Shown here one piece after another: positions 16,536 to 24,909 of a stretch of DNA of 64,000 nucleotides. The DNA lies in contig OY782679.1 of the NCBI GenBank assembly GCA_963678055.1, positions 1,550,001 to 1,614,000 on the forward strand. The letters run 5' to 3'. This DNA is from CAXXOK01 sp963678055. Its GTDB lineage: Bacteria > Bacillota > Clostridia > Christensenellales > Aristaeellaceae. Position 1 is the first letter of the stretch, and each line of letters opens with the position of its first letter. Made by a program: the position numbers and the translations under genes. The notes below the pieces were generated by a model. It saw only the letters and a program-made list of their open reading frames with translations. It was not told where the DNA came from and did no database searches.

Positions 16536-17225
16536 TTACAAGGGTCTTTTGCCCATCGTGCTCACAATTCTGGGGCGATTTGTCCCTCGTGTTTGATTGC
16601 CGGATTGCTTGCGGCCCTTTGGTTGATTTACGGATGTATTGCTTGGATAATGGGAATAATCCGGTTTCGACGGACGCATAAACTGCTCCTGTGCTGATAA
16701 TACCGCGTCGTTTCGCATCAGCTTTTCCCCGTCCGTCTCGGCCGATTCATCGTCCACATCATCCGTGTCCGTTATGAGCTCGATTTTCGGTAGCTTCATC
16801 GTGGTGCTGACCAGTGGCGATGCGTTTTGCGTTTCATCCGGCATGATCGGCGGCTCTGCACCACCGGGATAATACACTGGTTTTGGTGCAGAAGCCGGTT
16901 CCAGCGGTTTCATAGCAATCTCGTGCACAGTCTCTTGTTTTGTCTCCGCTTTTTGCAGTTTATGCGCGGATGTGCTGATCAGCCCACCCGCAATTGTGAC
17001 CGAGATACCGCAAAATAGCAGAAAATAGCCAGAACGCAGGCAGAATAGCACAATAGCGTTCAGCGTGTTGGTCAGTGGATCGGCGCTTGGTTCCTGAAAA
17101 GAGCTGAGAATCAGCTTGAGTTGTTCGTTTTCAATCAGCGGTAAAATCGAGGTAAGAACGCCAAGCAGCGTTAAAATACACCCGAAAACACAAAAAACCG
17201 CACCCAGAACCCTAAAGGTTTTCAT
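16536..17225 (-). CDS. unknown membrane protein with disordered tail
   Basis: I do not recognise a family. The 229-residue product has two hydrophobic segments, VLGAVFCVFGCILTLLGVLT (about 6-27) and SGYFLLFCGISVTIAGGLI (about 65-85), then roughly 140 residues rich in Pro, Glu, Ser and Thr with a basic end (GRKQSGNQTRGTNRPRI). It is transcribed away from the VWA gene and toward the DUF4342 operon, 130 bases upstream. The ATG at 17225 gives the full N-terminal helix. Confidence 0.6.
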   Translation of the reverse strand: MKTFRVLGAVFCVFGCILTLLGVLTSILPLIENEQLKLILSSFQEPSADPLTNTLNAIVLFCLRSGYFLLFCGISVTIAGGLISTSAHKLQKAETKQETVHEIAMKPLEPASAPKPVYYPGGAEPPIMPDETQNASPLVSTTMKLPKIELITDTDDVDDESAETDGEKLMRNDAVLSAQEQFMRPSKPDYSHYPSNTSVNQPKGRKQSGNQTRGTNRPRIVSTMGKRPL

Positions 17226-17345
17226 ACTCTTTGTTGTCCCTCCGCATGCACTGTGTTTTGAGTTGATTTCGACATCCTACACTGTGCTTCCTTCTTACAA
17301 AAGCCTACGCGCTTTTCCTGTTTCAACAAGGAGAACACTGTATGC

Positions 17346-18071
17346 ATGCAGAATAGTAGCAGTAAACATCTGGATACAGAGGATGGTTTCATGGAGAAGT
17401 ATCAGCTTAGCTATCATGTGGATATGGTGCTGTGCATCGATGCCACAGGCAGCATGCGGCACGTGATTGATTTTGTGAAGGAAAACGCCCTGCATTTTTA
17501 CCGGGACGTGACCGAAACAATGCAAAAAAAGAATAAAGTCATCAGCCAACTTCGCGTGCGTGTGATTACCTTCCGCGATTATATGGCCGACGGAGAACGC
17601 GCGATGATGTCCAGCGAGTTTTTTACCCTGCCACAGGATGAACAAAAACTCGACGACAGTGTTCATAGCATATCCGCTTCCGGCGGCGGCGATATTCCCG
17701 AAGACGGCCTGGAAGCGCTTGGCTATGCTATTCGCAGCGAGTGGACCAAGGATGGCATTAAAAAACGCCATATTATTGTCATGTGGTCCGATGCCCCGAC
17801 CCACGAAATTGGCTTTGGTAAGGACGCACCCTGGTATCCCGAAGGGATGGCGAAGGATTTTGATGAACTGAGCCTGTGGTGGGAAGATGAACAGCTCGGC
17901 GGCGCAATGGATGAAAACGCAAAGCGCTTACTGATTTTCGCACCGGACGCACCGGAGTGGAACCGTATTTCGTCCGAATGGGCGCAGGTTATTCATGTGC
18001 AAACCGTCAGCGAAGGGCTGGGGGAACTAGACTATCAGCAGGTCATTGACGCAATCTGCAATACGATATAA
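17346..18071 (+). CDS. VWA-domain protein
   Basis: A 241-residue cytoplasmic von Willebrand factor A domain that spans nearly the whole protein. The metal-ion-dependent adhesion site is intact: MVLCIDATGSM (DxTxS) near residue 28, and GGGDIPEDGLEAL with the later acidic ligands near 115. No signal peptide or membrane segment. AAGGAG precedes the ATG by 12 bases; an internal ATG 45 bases downstream is an alternative start. The Ser/Thr kinase gene follows 10 bases later, so they form a VWA-kinase pair as found in TerY-P type systems, where the VWA protein is thought to scaffold a phosphorylation-dependent complex. No phosphatase partner is present here. Confidence 0.82.
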   Translation: MQNSSSKHLDTEDGFMEKYQLSYHVDMVLCIDATGSMRHVIDFVKENALHFYRDVTETMQKKNKVISQLRVRVITFRDYMADGERAMMSSEFFTLPQDEQKLDDSVHSISASGGGDIPEDGLEALGYAIRSEWTKDGIKKRHIIVMWSDAPTHEIGFGKDAPWYPEGMAKDFDELSLWWEDEQLGGAMDENAKRLLIFAPDAPEWNRISSEWAQVIHVQTVSEGLGELDYQQVIDAICNTI

Positions 18072-18081
18072 GGCATTTGCC

Positions 18082-18960
18082 ATGCAAATCGGCAATTACA
18101 CTGTAATAACACCCTTTGCAACAGCCGGTAGCGGTAACGCTCGCTGGTGTGTTGCTCAAAAAGATAATACAGACTACTTTCTAAAAGAGTTTCTGGGCCC
18201 TGTGCAGCCTGTGCAAACCACAGAGCAGCCAACACGCCATGTAAGCATGCGCAGGAAACAATGTGCACTGTTTGAAACACGCAAACTCGCTCTGTATGAT
18301 GCCCTAAAGCGTGTTTCACCTGATTACGTTGTCCATGTGGACGACTTTTTTGTGCATGAAGGACACTACTATTCCGCGTCATTGTATTTGGGCGCGGAGT
18401 ATCAAACACTGGATAACTTTCAGCCTGCGCAAGAAAGCGACAAGGTGAAAGTGCTGATTGCTTTAGCAGAAAGTTTGCAAGCGCTGCATGCTGTGGGCAT
18501 CGTGCACGCTGATTTGAAGCCGGAGCACGTTATTGTGGAGTTAGCAGACGGCACTGTACGGGCGCGGCTGATCGATTTTGATTCCAGCTATGCCGAAATC
18601 GCGCCGCCGGAGGCCAGCGATGAGCTTGCCATCGACCCGGTCTACTTGTCACCCGAAGCCTATCGGCTGGCAACCGGGAAAAACCTGCGGCTCAACCGGA
18701 AGGTCGATACATTCGCGCTAGGTATTTTGATGCATCAAGCGCTTTGTGCTAAGCTTCCGGCATTTGATTTGAAGCAATACAGCTATCCCTATGCCGCAGT
18801 GCTGGACGGTGCGGCCCTAGCGCTATCGGATACGATCGACGCACAGTTACAACTACTCATTCGCAGACTGCTGCAAAAACACCCGGCTTTGCGGCCGGGC
18901 GATCAGACAATCGTAAAACAGCTTAAATCAATCGCTTATAAACGCTTTGCGATTTCCTGA
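18082..18960 (+). CDS. Ser/Thr protein kinase-like protein
   Basis: A 292-residue soluble kinase-fold protein starting at ATG 18082. Visible elements: a short glycine loop (TAGSGNARW), the ATP-contacting Lys in YFLKEF near 35, the catalytic loop HADLKPEH (142-149) with Asp 144 and the Lys two residues on, DFD at 165-167 replacing DFG, and a YLSPEAY in place of APE. The essential Lys, Asp and metal Asp are kept, so activity is plausible although the loop His replaces the usual Asn. There is no membrane helix or sensor domain. It is paired with the VWA gene, and its last 25 bases overlap the 3' end of a convergent ATP-grasp gene. Confidence 0.83.
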   Translation: MQIGNYTVITPFATAGSGNARWCVAQKDNTDYFLKEFLGPVQPVQTTEQPTRHVSMRRKQCALFETRKLALYDALKRVSPDYVVHVDDFFVHEGHYYSASLYLGAEYQTLDNFQPAQESDKVKVLIALAESLQALHAVGIVHADLKPEHVIVELADGTVRARLIDFDSSYAEIAPPEASDELAIDPVYLSPEAYRLATGKNLRLNRKVDTFALGILMHQALCAKLPAFDLKQYSYPYAAVLDGAALALSDTIDAQLQLLIRRLLQKHPALRPGDQTIVKQLKSIAYKRFAIS

Positions 18961-19763
18961 ATATATAGGTCGATGATATCAATATCGCTCACCTGATAGA
19001 GCATCCGGCTGCCGACGACATCTTCCACTTCGCTAACAACCGGTTTGCCGTTGTGATAGAGCATATCAACACCTGCAAACGACAGGGGAGCACCGTGCTC
19101 TGCAAAGTGCTGTAGAACCTTTCTGACAAGCGCCGTTTCTGCCTTCGTTATCGTATGCAGTTCGATCGTCCCGCCGCGTTTGTAATTGCTGACAATGCCC
19201 TCTTTGGCAGTGCGCATAACAGCCGCCACGATATTTCCAAAAAGCACATAAACACGCAAATCGCGGCCTGCTTCGCTGGCCGTTGCCTGTACAAGAGCCG
19301 GCTTTGGAAGAATCGTTGCTAGCGCACTCCCTAGCTCGGCTTCGTTGCCTGCTAATACAACGCGGTCACCGCCATGTCCAATGGCTGGTTTGACGACTAC
19401 TGGATACGTATCTCTAGTGGGTCGATACGATGAATCGCTATCTATAAAATGTGTTTCCATCTGCGGCAATCCCTGAAGAAACGTATGTGTCGCACGCTTA
19501 TCATTACAGATTTCACAAACCTTGGCAGAGTTAAAGACGGGAATCCCTTCCCGTTCCAAGGCTTGGCTGATTTTTTGGTTGCGTTGCCGAGAGATTACAA
19601 AACCCGGTCGGTTATGCAGCGGAAATGCAAGGGTATGGGTGAGCACAACTTGCAGCTCCAGGCCTAACGGTTGTGCCTTGTCTTGTATATGTGCGGCAAA
19701 CATGCGGTTATCTTCATAATCGCCTGCATCGTACAAAAGCCATCCGCTTTTTTTAGCTTTCAC
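18936..19763 (-). CDS. ATP-grasp ligase, RimK-like (second of pair)
   Basis: A 275-residue ATP-grasp protein. YPVVVKPAIGHGGDRVVL is the nucleotide-binding strand-loop, RDLRVYVLFGNIVAAVMR the core region and FAGVDMLY...VVSEVEDVVG carries the acidic magnesium ligands, though the Asn usual in RimK (EVNS) is replaced. Such enzymes activate a carboxylate as acyl phosphate and join it to an amine. Start GTG 19763 overlaps the preceding ligase gene by four bases (GTGA). Its 3' end runs 25 bases into the kinase gene. Substrates unknown. Confidence 0.8.
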   Translation of the reverse strand: MKAKKSGWLLYDAGDYEDNRMFAAHIQDKAQPLGLELQVVLTHTLAFPLHNRPGFVISRQRNQKISQALEREGIPVFNSAKVCEICNDKRATHTFLQGLPQMETHFIDSDSSYRPTRDTYPVVVKPAIGHGGDRVVLAGNEAELGSALATILPKPALVQATASEAGRDLRVYVLFGNIVAAVMRTAKEGIVSNYKRGGTIELHTITKAETALVRKVLQHFAEHGAPLSFAGVDMLYHNGKPVVSEVEDVVGSRMLYQVSDIDIIDLYIQEIAKRL

Positions 19764-20632
19764 TGCAAACTCTTTCGAATATGGTCAAAAATAGCATCTG
19801 CCATGTTGATTCCCGTACAATCCAGCGTTGATTTAAAATGGGCGTTTGAGTTAACTTCACAAATCAGCGGCCCTTCGTCACCAAACAATACGTCCACTCC
19901 GGCAAACGCAAGACCCAGTTCTTTTACTGCACGCACGGCGATATCTGTTTCCTGCTGCGATGGGGTATAGGGTTCCATACTGCCGCCCAGCGTAATATTG
20001 CTGCGGAAATCGCCGTGTTCATTATGGCGAAATATACTGGCAACCACCGCATCACCGACTACATTAATCCGGATATCGCGGCCAAAGCTTGACTGCACCA
20101 TTTCCTGCAGCATCATGGGCGTTGAACGGAGCGCAATCACCTTCTCCCGCAGGGATTCCATATCCTGAAACTGGTATACCTGCTTACCAAATGAGCCAAA
20201 GCACTCCTTAAGAACCAGGGGGAATCCCAGCTGGGCTGCGGCTTCATCCAGAAAGTTGGTGTCCGTATAACCGACATTGGGGAAGGTTTTTGGAACCAAA
20301 ACGGTTTTTGGCATCGGAATACCTGCTTGTTTTAGCGCAAGATAGGTCAGCGCTTTATCATCGCACTGCAATATGCTGTCCGCCGGATTGAACACGGGTA
20401 TACCAAGCTGTTCCATCAGCCGTGCGGCCTTGACATCTTTATCCCAATACAGCACAAAATCCGGCATATCCTTACGGAAGTCCGGATTGTTGATTTGCAG
20501 TAAAACATTAGCATTGTTGGTCATCGAAAGTTCAATACCGCTGCGCTTAGCGGAATCGACCAGAATTTGATAGAGTTCGTCAAACTTCGAAACATGCAAA
20601 AACGCGTTGACGACCAGAAGACCCTTGAGCAT
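19760..20632 (-). CDS. ATP-grasp ligase, RimK family (first of pair)
   Basis: A 290-residue RimK-type ATP-grasp enzyme. LGFPLVLKECFGSFGKQVYQ is the ATP-binding segment, MLQEMVQSSFGRDIRINVVG the hinge, and FAGVDVLFGDEGPLICEVNS keeps the Asp, Glu and Asn that bind magnesium in RimK-like amino-acid ligases. ATG 20632 follows AGGGG; a TTG six bases earlier is possible. Lies 13 bases after the amidohydrolase-like gene and overlaps the second ligase gene. Two different ligases in tandem suggest stepwise assembly of a short peptide or modification of a protein tail (inference). Confidence 0.82.
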   Translation of the reverse strand: MLKGLLVVNAFLHVSKFDELYQILVDSAKRSGIELSMTNNANVLLQINNPDFRKDMPDFVLYWDKDVKAARLMEQLGIPVFNPADSILQCDDKALTYLALKQAGIPMPKTVLVPKTFPNVGYTDTNFLDEAAAQLGFPLVLKECFGSFGKQVYQFQDMESLREKVIALRSTPMMLQEMVQSSFGRDIRINVVGDAVVASIFRHNEHGDFRSNITLGGSMEPYTPSQQETDIAVRAVKELGLAFAGVDVLFGDEGPLICEVNSNAHFKSTLDCTGINMADAIFDHIRKSLQ

Positions 20633-20645
20633 CCGCAAGTCCCCT

Positions 20646-21290
20646 TTATTTCAATGCGTTCAGTCTGTCCGCTAATTCTTGCAGTGATTTCAGTACATCG
20701 GACAGGCGATACCCATCCGAACCCTGAATGAGAAGATTGGAGTTAATCTCCAGCTGGATGGCTGGAATATCACAACAACTGGCTACAGTCGCGCAGACCG
20801 TATTGCGGTTTCCCACAAGAGAGGGTTTATCTACGGTGATGTTTTTAATGCCGTTTGGTACAAAGCATTCACGAATGATAGCAACCAGTTCTTTTTTGCC
20901 AAAGATGTTCTTACCATTCCCGGTACCCACGCAAACATCCATTTCGCGACCGGGATTAAGTTGGTGCAGATCGATGAGGTAGCGAATATTGTTTTTGTGC
21001 AGGAAGCGGCAAAGCGCTTCACGGTAGTCGCTGACCTGGTCATAATTGGCATCGTCCATTAAATGACGGGTTTTATAGATCACAGGGTATTTATATTCTT
21101 CATTGAGGATTTTACAGAGTATACCGGTATAGCGTTCAGCCGCTTTATTGGTGCCATTGCGGGTCTGGAGCACTGAATGCGGAGCAGAGAACATCACCGC
21201 ACCGTTTCCGTTTAATATTTCAAAACTGGCTTTGTGGTCTTGGTCGGTAAAATATGCTAGTGCACGATCCAGTTGCTGCTCACAGGTCAT
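20646..21290 (-). CDS. N-formylglutamate amidohydrolase-like protein
   Basis: A 214-residue protein resembling N-formylglutamate amidohydrolases of the zinc-peptidase fold. GAVMFSAPHSVLQTRNG has the His of the first metal motif, YLIDLHQLNPGREMDVCVG matches the DxH...D motif region, and PAIQLEINSNLLI matches the C-terminal strand with its conserved Glu. ATG 21290 is the start because TAGGAGG lies just upstream. It heads an operon with two ATP-grasp ligases, so a hydrolase that trims or deblocks a gamma-linked amide product is a reasonable guess, not a demonstrated role. Confidence 0.72.
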   Translation of the reverse strand: MTCEQQLDRALAYFTDQDHKASFEILNGNGAVMFSAPHSVLQTRNGTNKAAERYTGILCKILNEEYKYPVIYKTRHLMDDANYDQVSDYREALCRFLHKNNIRYLIDLHQLNPGREMDVCVGTGNGKNIFGKKELVAIIRECFVPNGIKNITVDKPSLVGNRNTVCATVASCCDIPAIQLEINSNLLIQGSDGYRLSDVLKSLQELADRLNALK

Positions 21291-21343
21291 GGATTTCCCT
21301 CCTAAAAAGGTGAACAATAACGACGTATTACACGCCAAACAGT

Positions 21344-21394
21344 ACTGTAGCACGACTGAGATTGATTGTCAATTTACCGATGTTGATGTATGAT
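21344..21394. promoter_or_regulatory. overlapping divergent promoters sharing the -35 element
   Basis: Plus strand: TTGTCA (21366-21371), 17 bases, TATGAT (21389-21394), driving tcdA. Minus strand: TTGACA (21372-21367), 17 bases, TACAGT (21349-21344), driving the amidohydrolase/ATP-grasp operon. The two -35 hexamers occupy almost the same seven base pairs on opposite strands. Confidence 0.7.
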
Positions 21395-21432
21395 AATAGC
21401 AATATAATTGCTTATAAAGAAAGGTGAAATCG

Positions 21433-22176
21433 ATGCAAAACGGCAGTGCGGAACCTCGCGAGATGAGAACAGCACTGCTGCTGTCTAAAGAGCAGCTTGC
21501 ATTGCTTCATACCGCGCATGTCATGATCTTCGGTCTTGGCGGCGTTGGCAGCTATGCAGCGGAAGCCTTGGCCCGTATGGGCGTTGGTAAACTGACGATC
21601 GTGGATAAAGATGTTTTTGACGAAAGCAATATCAATCGTCAGCTTGGCGCGCTGCAGTCCACCGTTGGACAAAGCAAGGTCAGCGTTACCCGCGCGCGCT
21701 TGCTGGACATCAACCCAAATCTCATCATTCAAGGCGTGGAGCAGTTTCATCTGCCGGACTCGCTGGTGGAAATCGACACGGATGTAAATCTTGTCATCGA
21801 CGCCGTAGACACCATAGCGGCGAAGCTTCTCATCATCGAAACCTGCAACAAACGCAATATTCCCGTTATCTCCAGTATGGGTATGGGAAACCGGCTGAAT
21901 CCTACCATGATTCAGCTTGGCGATATATATCAGACCAGCAACTGCGCCTTGTCGCGTGTCATGCGTAAGGAACTTCGCAAGCGTGGTGTTAAGGCCCTGC
22001 GCTGTGTTTACTCCACCGAGGAAGCGCTTACGACGGCCGAAAGCATACCGGCGAAAAATGGCACACGCCCGGCGCCGGGTTCGGTTGCCTATGTGCCGTC
22101 CGTAGCAGGATTGTACATGGCGTATGACGGGGTGGAAACCTTGCTGCAACGCAGGACTATGGAGGATCGACATTGA
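21433..22176 (+). CDS. tcdA: tRNA threonylcarbamoyladenosine dehydratase (TcdA)
   Basis: A 247-residue E1-like (ThiF/MoeB superfamily) enzyme. GLGGVGSYAAEALARMGVGK is the nucleotide-binding glycine loop, DKDVFDESNINRQ has the conserved Asp and Arg, and VIDAVDTIAAKLLIIETC the crossover region. Length and CVYSTEEA/PGSVAYVPSVAG fit TcdA/YgdL, which uses ATP to convert tRNA t6A37 into its cyclic form. ATG 21433 has AAAGG in front. The following GlpA-like gene overlaps its stop by four bases. Confidence 0.9.
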   Translation: MQNGSAEPREMRTALLLSKEQLALLHTAHVMIFGLGGVGSYAAEALARMGVGKLTIVDKDVFDESNINRQLGALQSTVGQSKVSVTRARLLDINPNLIIQGVEQFHLPDSLVEIDTDVNLVIDAVDTIAAKLLIIETCNKRNIPVISSMGMGNRLNPTMIQLGDIYQTSNCALSRVMRKELRKRGVKALRCVYSTEEALTTAESIPAKNGTRPAPGSVAYVPSVAGLYMAYDGVETLLQRRTMEDRH

Positions 22177-23636
22177 AACCGAAAATCGTAATCATCGGAG
22201 GCGGCGTCATCGGCTGTGCAGTCGCCAGAGAGTTGAGCGCGTATCAGGCCGACATTTTGCTTGTTGAGCGCGCGGCGGATGTATCCGAAGGCGCGAGCAA
22301 GGCCAACAGCGGCTTGGTTCACGCAGGATTTGACAATAAAAAAGGCACAAACAAGGCCAAATTCAACGTGCTGGGCAGCCGTATGTATGAATCGCTCTGT
22401 AAGGAGCTATCCGTACCATACACCCGCAACGGCGCTTTGGTTTTGGCCTTTGATGACGAACAAATTTCCGTACTCCATCAGTTACTGGAGCAGGGCATCG
22501 AAAATGGTGTCGAGGAGATAGAAATCATAGGAAGCGAGCAGGTACTCGCGCTAGAACCGCACACTAATCCGGCCGTAAAGGCCGCGCTGCATGTAAAAAG
22601 TGCTGCATCCGTCTCCCCGTACGAGCTTACCTATGCCCTGGCCGATCACGCAAAGGTGAACGGTGTTGCGTTTCAGTTCAATACAAATGTCCTAGCCATT
22701 CAAAAACAAGAAGACGGATTCATTCTTTCGACAAACTGCGGGGATATTCAAGCGGATATCATTGTCAACTGCGCCGGTATCGGGTCGGGTGAGCTGCACA
22801 ATCAACTGTCCGAGACCAAGGTAAGCATCACACCGCGCAAAGGGGAATATTACCTGCTGGACCGCAAGGACAAACCCATGTTTTCGCACTCCATGTTTCA
22901 AACGCCGTCCAAAATGGGCAAGGGAGTGCTGATTACACCAACCCTGCACAACGGTCTGCTTTTGGGGCCGACGGCCAAAGATATAGAAGATGGCTTCGAT
23001 GTTTCTACGACAGCTGATGCCCTGAAAACAATACGCGAGATTACAACATTGACCTGGCCGGAAGAATCGGTCAAATCGGCCATTACAACTTTTTCGGGCA
23101 TACGCGCACACGAAGCCGGTGGGGATTTCATCATCGGCGCGGTTGACGGCGCACCCGGTGCATATGAAACGGTCGGGATTGAAAGCCCCGGTCTGTCGTC
23201 AGCTCCAGCTATTGGACAGTATCTGGCGGAGATGATTGCCAGCGATACAGGTCTATCCCGCAAGGAGACATTTTTACCGCCACCAGCCTATCCCACACCG
23301 TTTACCGAAATGAGTGCCGAGGAAAAGCAGCAGGCATATCAGGCGAATCCTGCTTATGGCAATGTTGTGTGCCGCTGTGAACATATCACCGAAGCAGAAA
23401 TCCGGTTTGCCATTAACAGGCCGGTCGGTGCAACCACGGTCGACGGCGTCAAGCGGCGTGTTCGCGCCGGGATGGGCCGCTGCCAGGGTGGGTTCTGCTC
23501 ACCACGCGTAATGGAAATCCTTAGCGAAGAGCTCTCTGTCAGCTTACCGAAGGTTACTAAAAGCGGTGGCAACAGTCATATTGTACTGGGCAGAATTGAA
23601 GACAAGACACCGGAAGGAGATGACCAGCATGCATAA
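22173..23636 (+). CDS. glpA: FAD-dependent glycerol-3-phosphate dehydrogenase-like protein (GlpA type) with BFD-like Fe-S domain
   Basis: A 487-residue flavoprotein. VIIGGGVIGCAVARELS is the FAD-binding motif of the DAO family; KANSGLVHAGFD and TTFSGIRAHEAGGDFIIG are typical GlpA/LhgO stretches. The last 80 residues (VVCRCEHITEAEI ... CQGGFCSPRV) form a BFD-like domain with four cysteines for a [2Fe-2S] cluster, as in anaerobic GlpA. TTG 22173 is a convincing start because GGAGG lies seven bases upstream. Operon with a second flavoprotein and a DUF1667 protein: the three-gene module used by anaerobic Firmicutes to oxidise glycerol 3-phosphate. GlpK and GlpF are not here. Confidence 0.85.
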   Translation: MKPKIVIIGGGVIGCAVARELSAYQADILLVERAADVSEGASKANSGLVHAGFDNKKGTNKAKFNVLGSRMYESLCKELSVPYTRNGALVLAFDDEQISVLHQLLEQGIENGVEEIEIIGSEQVLALEPHTNPAVKAALHVKSAASVSPYELTYALADHAKVNGVAFQFNTNVLAIQKQEDGFILSTNCGDIQADIIVNCAGIGSGELHNQLSETKVSITPRKGEYYLLDRKDKPMFSHSMFQTPSKMGKGVLITPTLHNGLLLGPTAKDIEDGFDVSTTADALKTIREITTLTWPEESVKSAITTFSGIRAHEAGGDFIIGAVDGAPGAYETVGIESPGLSSAPAIGQYLAEMIASDTGLSRKETFLPPPAYPTPFTEMSAEEKQQAYQANPAYGNVVCRCEHITEAEIRFAINRPVGATTVDGVKRRVRAGMGRCQGGFCSPRVMEILSEELSVSLPKVTKSGGNSHIVLGRIEDKTPEGDDQHA

Positions 23637-24900
23637 GATCAAAACTGACGTGCTGATCATCGGCGCAGGTCCGGCTGGCATGGCGGCTGCTATCGCGGTC
23701 AGAGAACAGGGTATCGAGAATTTAACCGTGCTGGAACGGGAATCCGAATTCGGGGGCATTTTAAAGCAATGCATTCATAACGGCTTTGGTCTGCACCGCT
23801 TTAAGGAAGAATTGACAGGACCGGAATACGCCCAGCGTGACATCGACCGTATGCATGAACTGGGAATTACGGTGCAGTGCGATACAATGGTCATTGATAT
23901 TGACGAAAACAAACAGGTGACCGCCGTTAGCCGCAAGCACGGTGTACAGCTGTTCCAAGCTAAAGCAATCATACTGGCTATGGGCTGCCGTGAACGGCCT
24001 AGGGGCGCACTGGCAATCCCCGGCACGCGCCCTGCGGGTATATTTTCCGCGGGTACAGCGCAAAAGCTTGTCAATATGCATGGCTACCTGCCCGGGAAGC
24101 GGATCGTGATTCTCGGCAGCGGCGATATTGGGCTGATTATGGCGCGCAGAATGACCCTGCAAGGTGCCACTGTACTGGCCTGCGCGGAGATTATGCCATA
24201 CTCCTCAGGCCTGAACCGCAACATCGTTCAATGCTTGCATGATTATGATATTCCTTTGCTGCTAAGCCATACCGTAATCGATATTCAGGGCAAGGAACGG
24301 GTTGAAAGCGTCACCATCGCTAAGGTGGATAAGCATCTGCAGCCGATCCCCGGAACGGAAACCGTATATGCGTGCGATACGCTTTTATTATCGGTCGGTC
24401 TGGTTCCCGAAAACGAACTGACCCGTTTGATTGATGTGAAACTATCCGCAGCAACCCAGGGTGCGGTGGTGGATGATATGCTGCAAACCAGCATGGACGG
24501 TGTGTTTGCCTGCGGCAATGTATTGCATGTACATGATCTGGTCGATTTTGTTAGCGAGGAAAGCCAAAAAGCCGGTGAGTCGGCTGCTCGCTATGTGCTG
24601 AAATCTAAAATGCAATCTGCCAAAACCATCAAGGTGAAAGATGGGTCAGGCGTTCGCGGGGTGGTTCCACAACGCTTGCGCGTTCTCAGCGACAGTACCA
24701 TAAAAAAGGACATACGCTTTATGTTCCGCCCGGACAAGGTGTATCAAAATTGTAAGGTGCAGCTGCTGGACGGCGACCGCGTTGTAAAATCCGTTGTCAA
24801 GCGCATTCTGTCGCCCGGTGAAATGGCCGAAGTGCTTCTCCCGGCGGATGTTGTAAAGACGCTCACAGCAGACACATTTACGATACGTATCGCGGAATAA
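23629..24900 (+). CDS. FAD/NAD-dependent oxidoreductase, partner of the GlpA-like protein
   Basis: A 423-residue pyridine nucleotide-disulfide-type flavoprotein. DVLIIGAGPAGMAAAIAV binds FAD, KRIVILGSGDIGLIMARRM the second dinucleotide, and GVFACGNVLHVHDLVD is the C-terminal FAD motif. The end (RPDKVYQNCKVQLLDGDRVV) is a small beta domain seen in this family. ATG 23629 has AAGGAG upstream and overlaps the previous gene by eight bases. It probably passes electrons between the GlpA-like flavin and NAD or another carrier. The assignment to glycerol-3-phosphate oxidation rests on context. Confidence 0.83.
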   Translation: MHKIKTDVLIIGAGPAGMAAAIAVREQGIENLTVLERESEFGGILKQCIHNGFGLHRFKEELTGPEYAQRDIDRMHELGITVQCDTMVIDIDENKQVTAVSRKHGVQLFQAKAIILAMGCRERPRGALAIPGTRPAGIFSAGTAQKLVNMHGYLPGKRIVILGSGDIGLIMARRMTLQGATVLACAEIMPYSSGLNRNIVQCLHDYDIPLLLSHTVIDIQGKERVESVTIAKVDKHLQPIPGTETVYACDTLLLSVGLVPENELTRLIDVKLSAATQGAVVDDMLQTSMDGVFACGNVLHVHDLVDFVSEESQKAGESAARYVLKSKMQSAKTIKVKDGSGVRGVVPQRLRVLSDSTIKKDIRFMFRPDKVYQNCKVQLLDGDRVVKSVVKRILSPGEMAEVLLPADVVKTLTADTFTIRIAE

Positions 24901-24909
24901 GGAGTACGC

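Noticed and set aside
17346..18960. Complete TerY-P phosphorylation triad
   Set aside because: Only the VWA and kinase are present; no PP2C phosphatase and no Ter genes are in the window.
21412..22173. 253-codon open frame on the minus strand opposite tcdA
   Set aside because: tcdA shows E1-like motifs and a ribosome site; the opposite frame has none.
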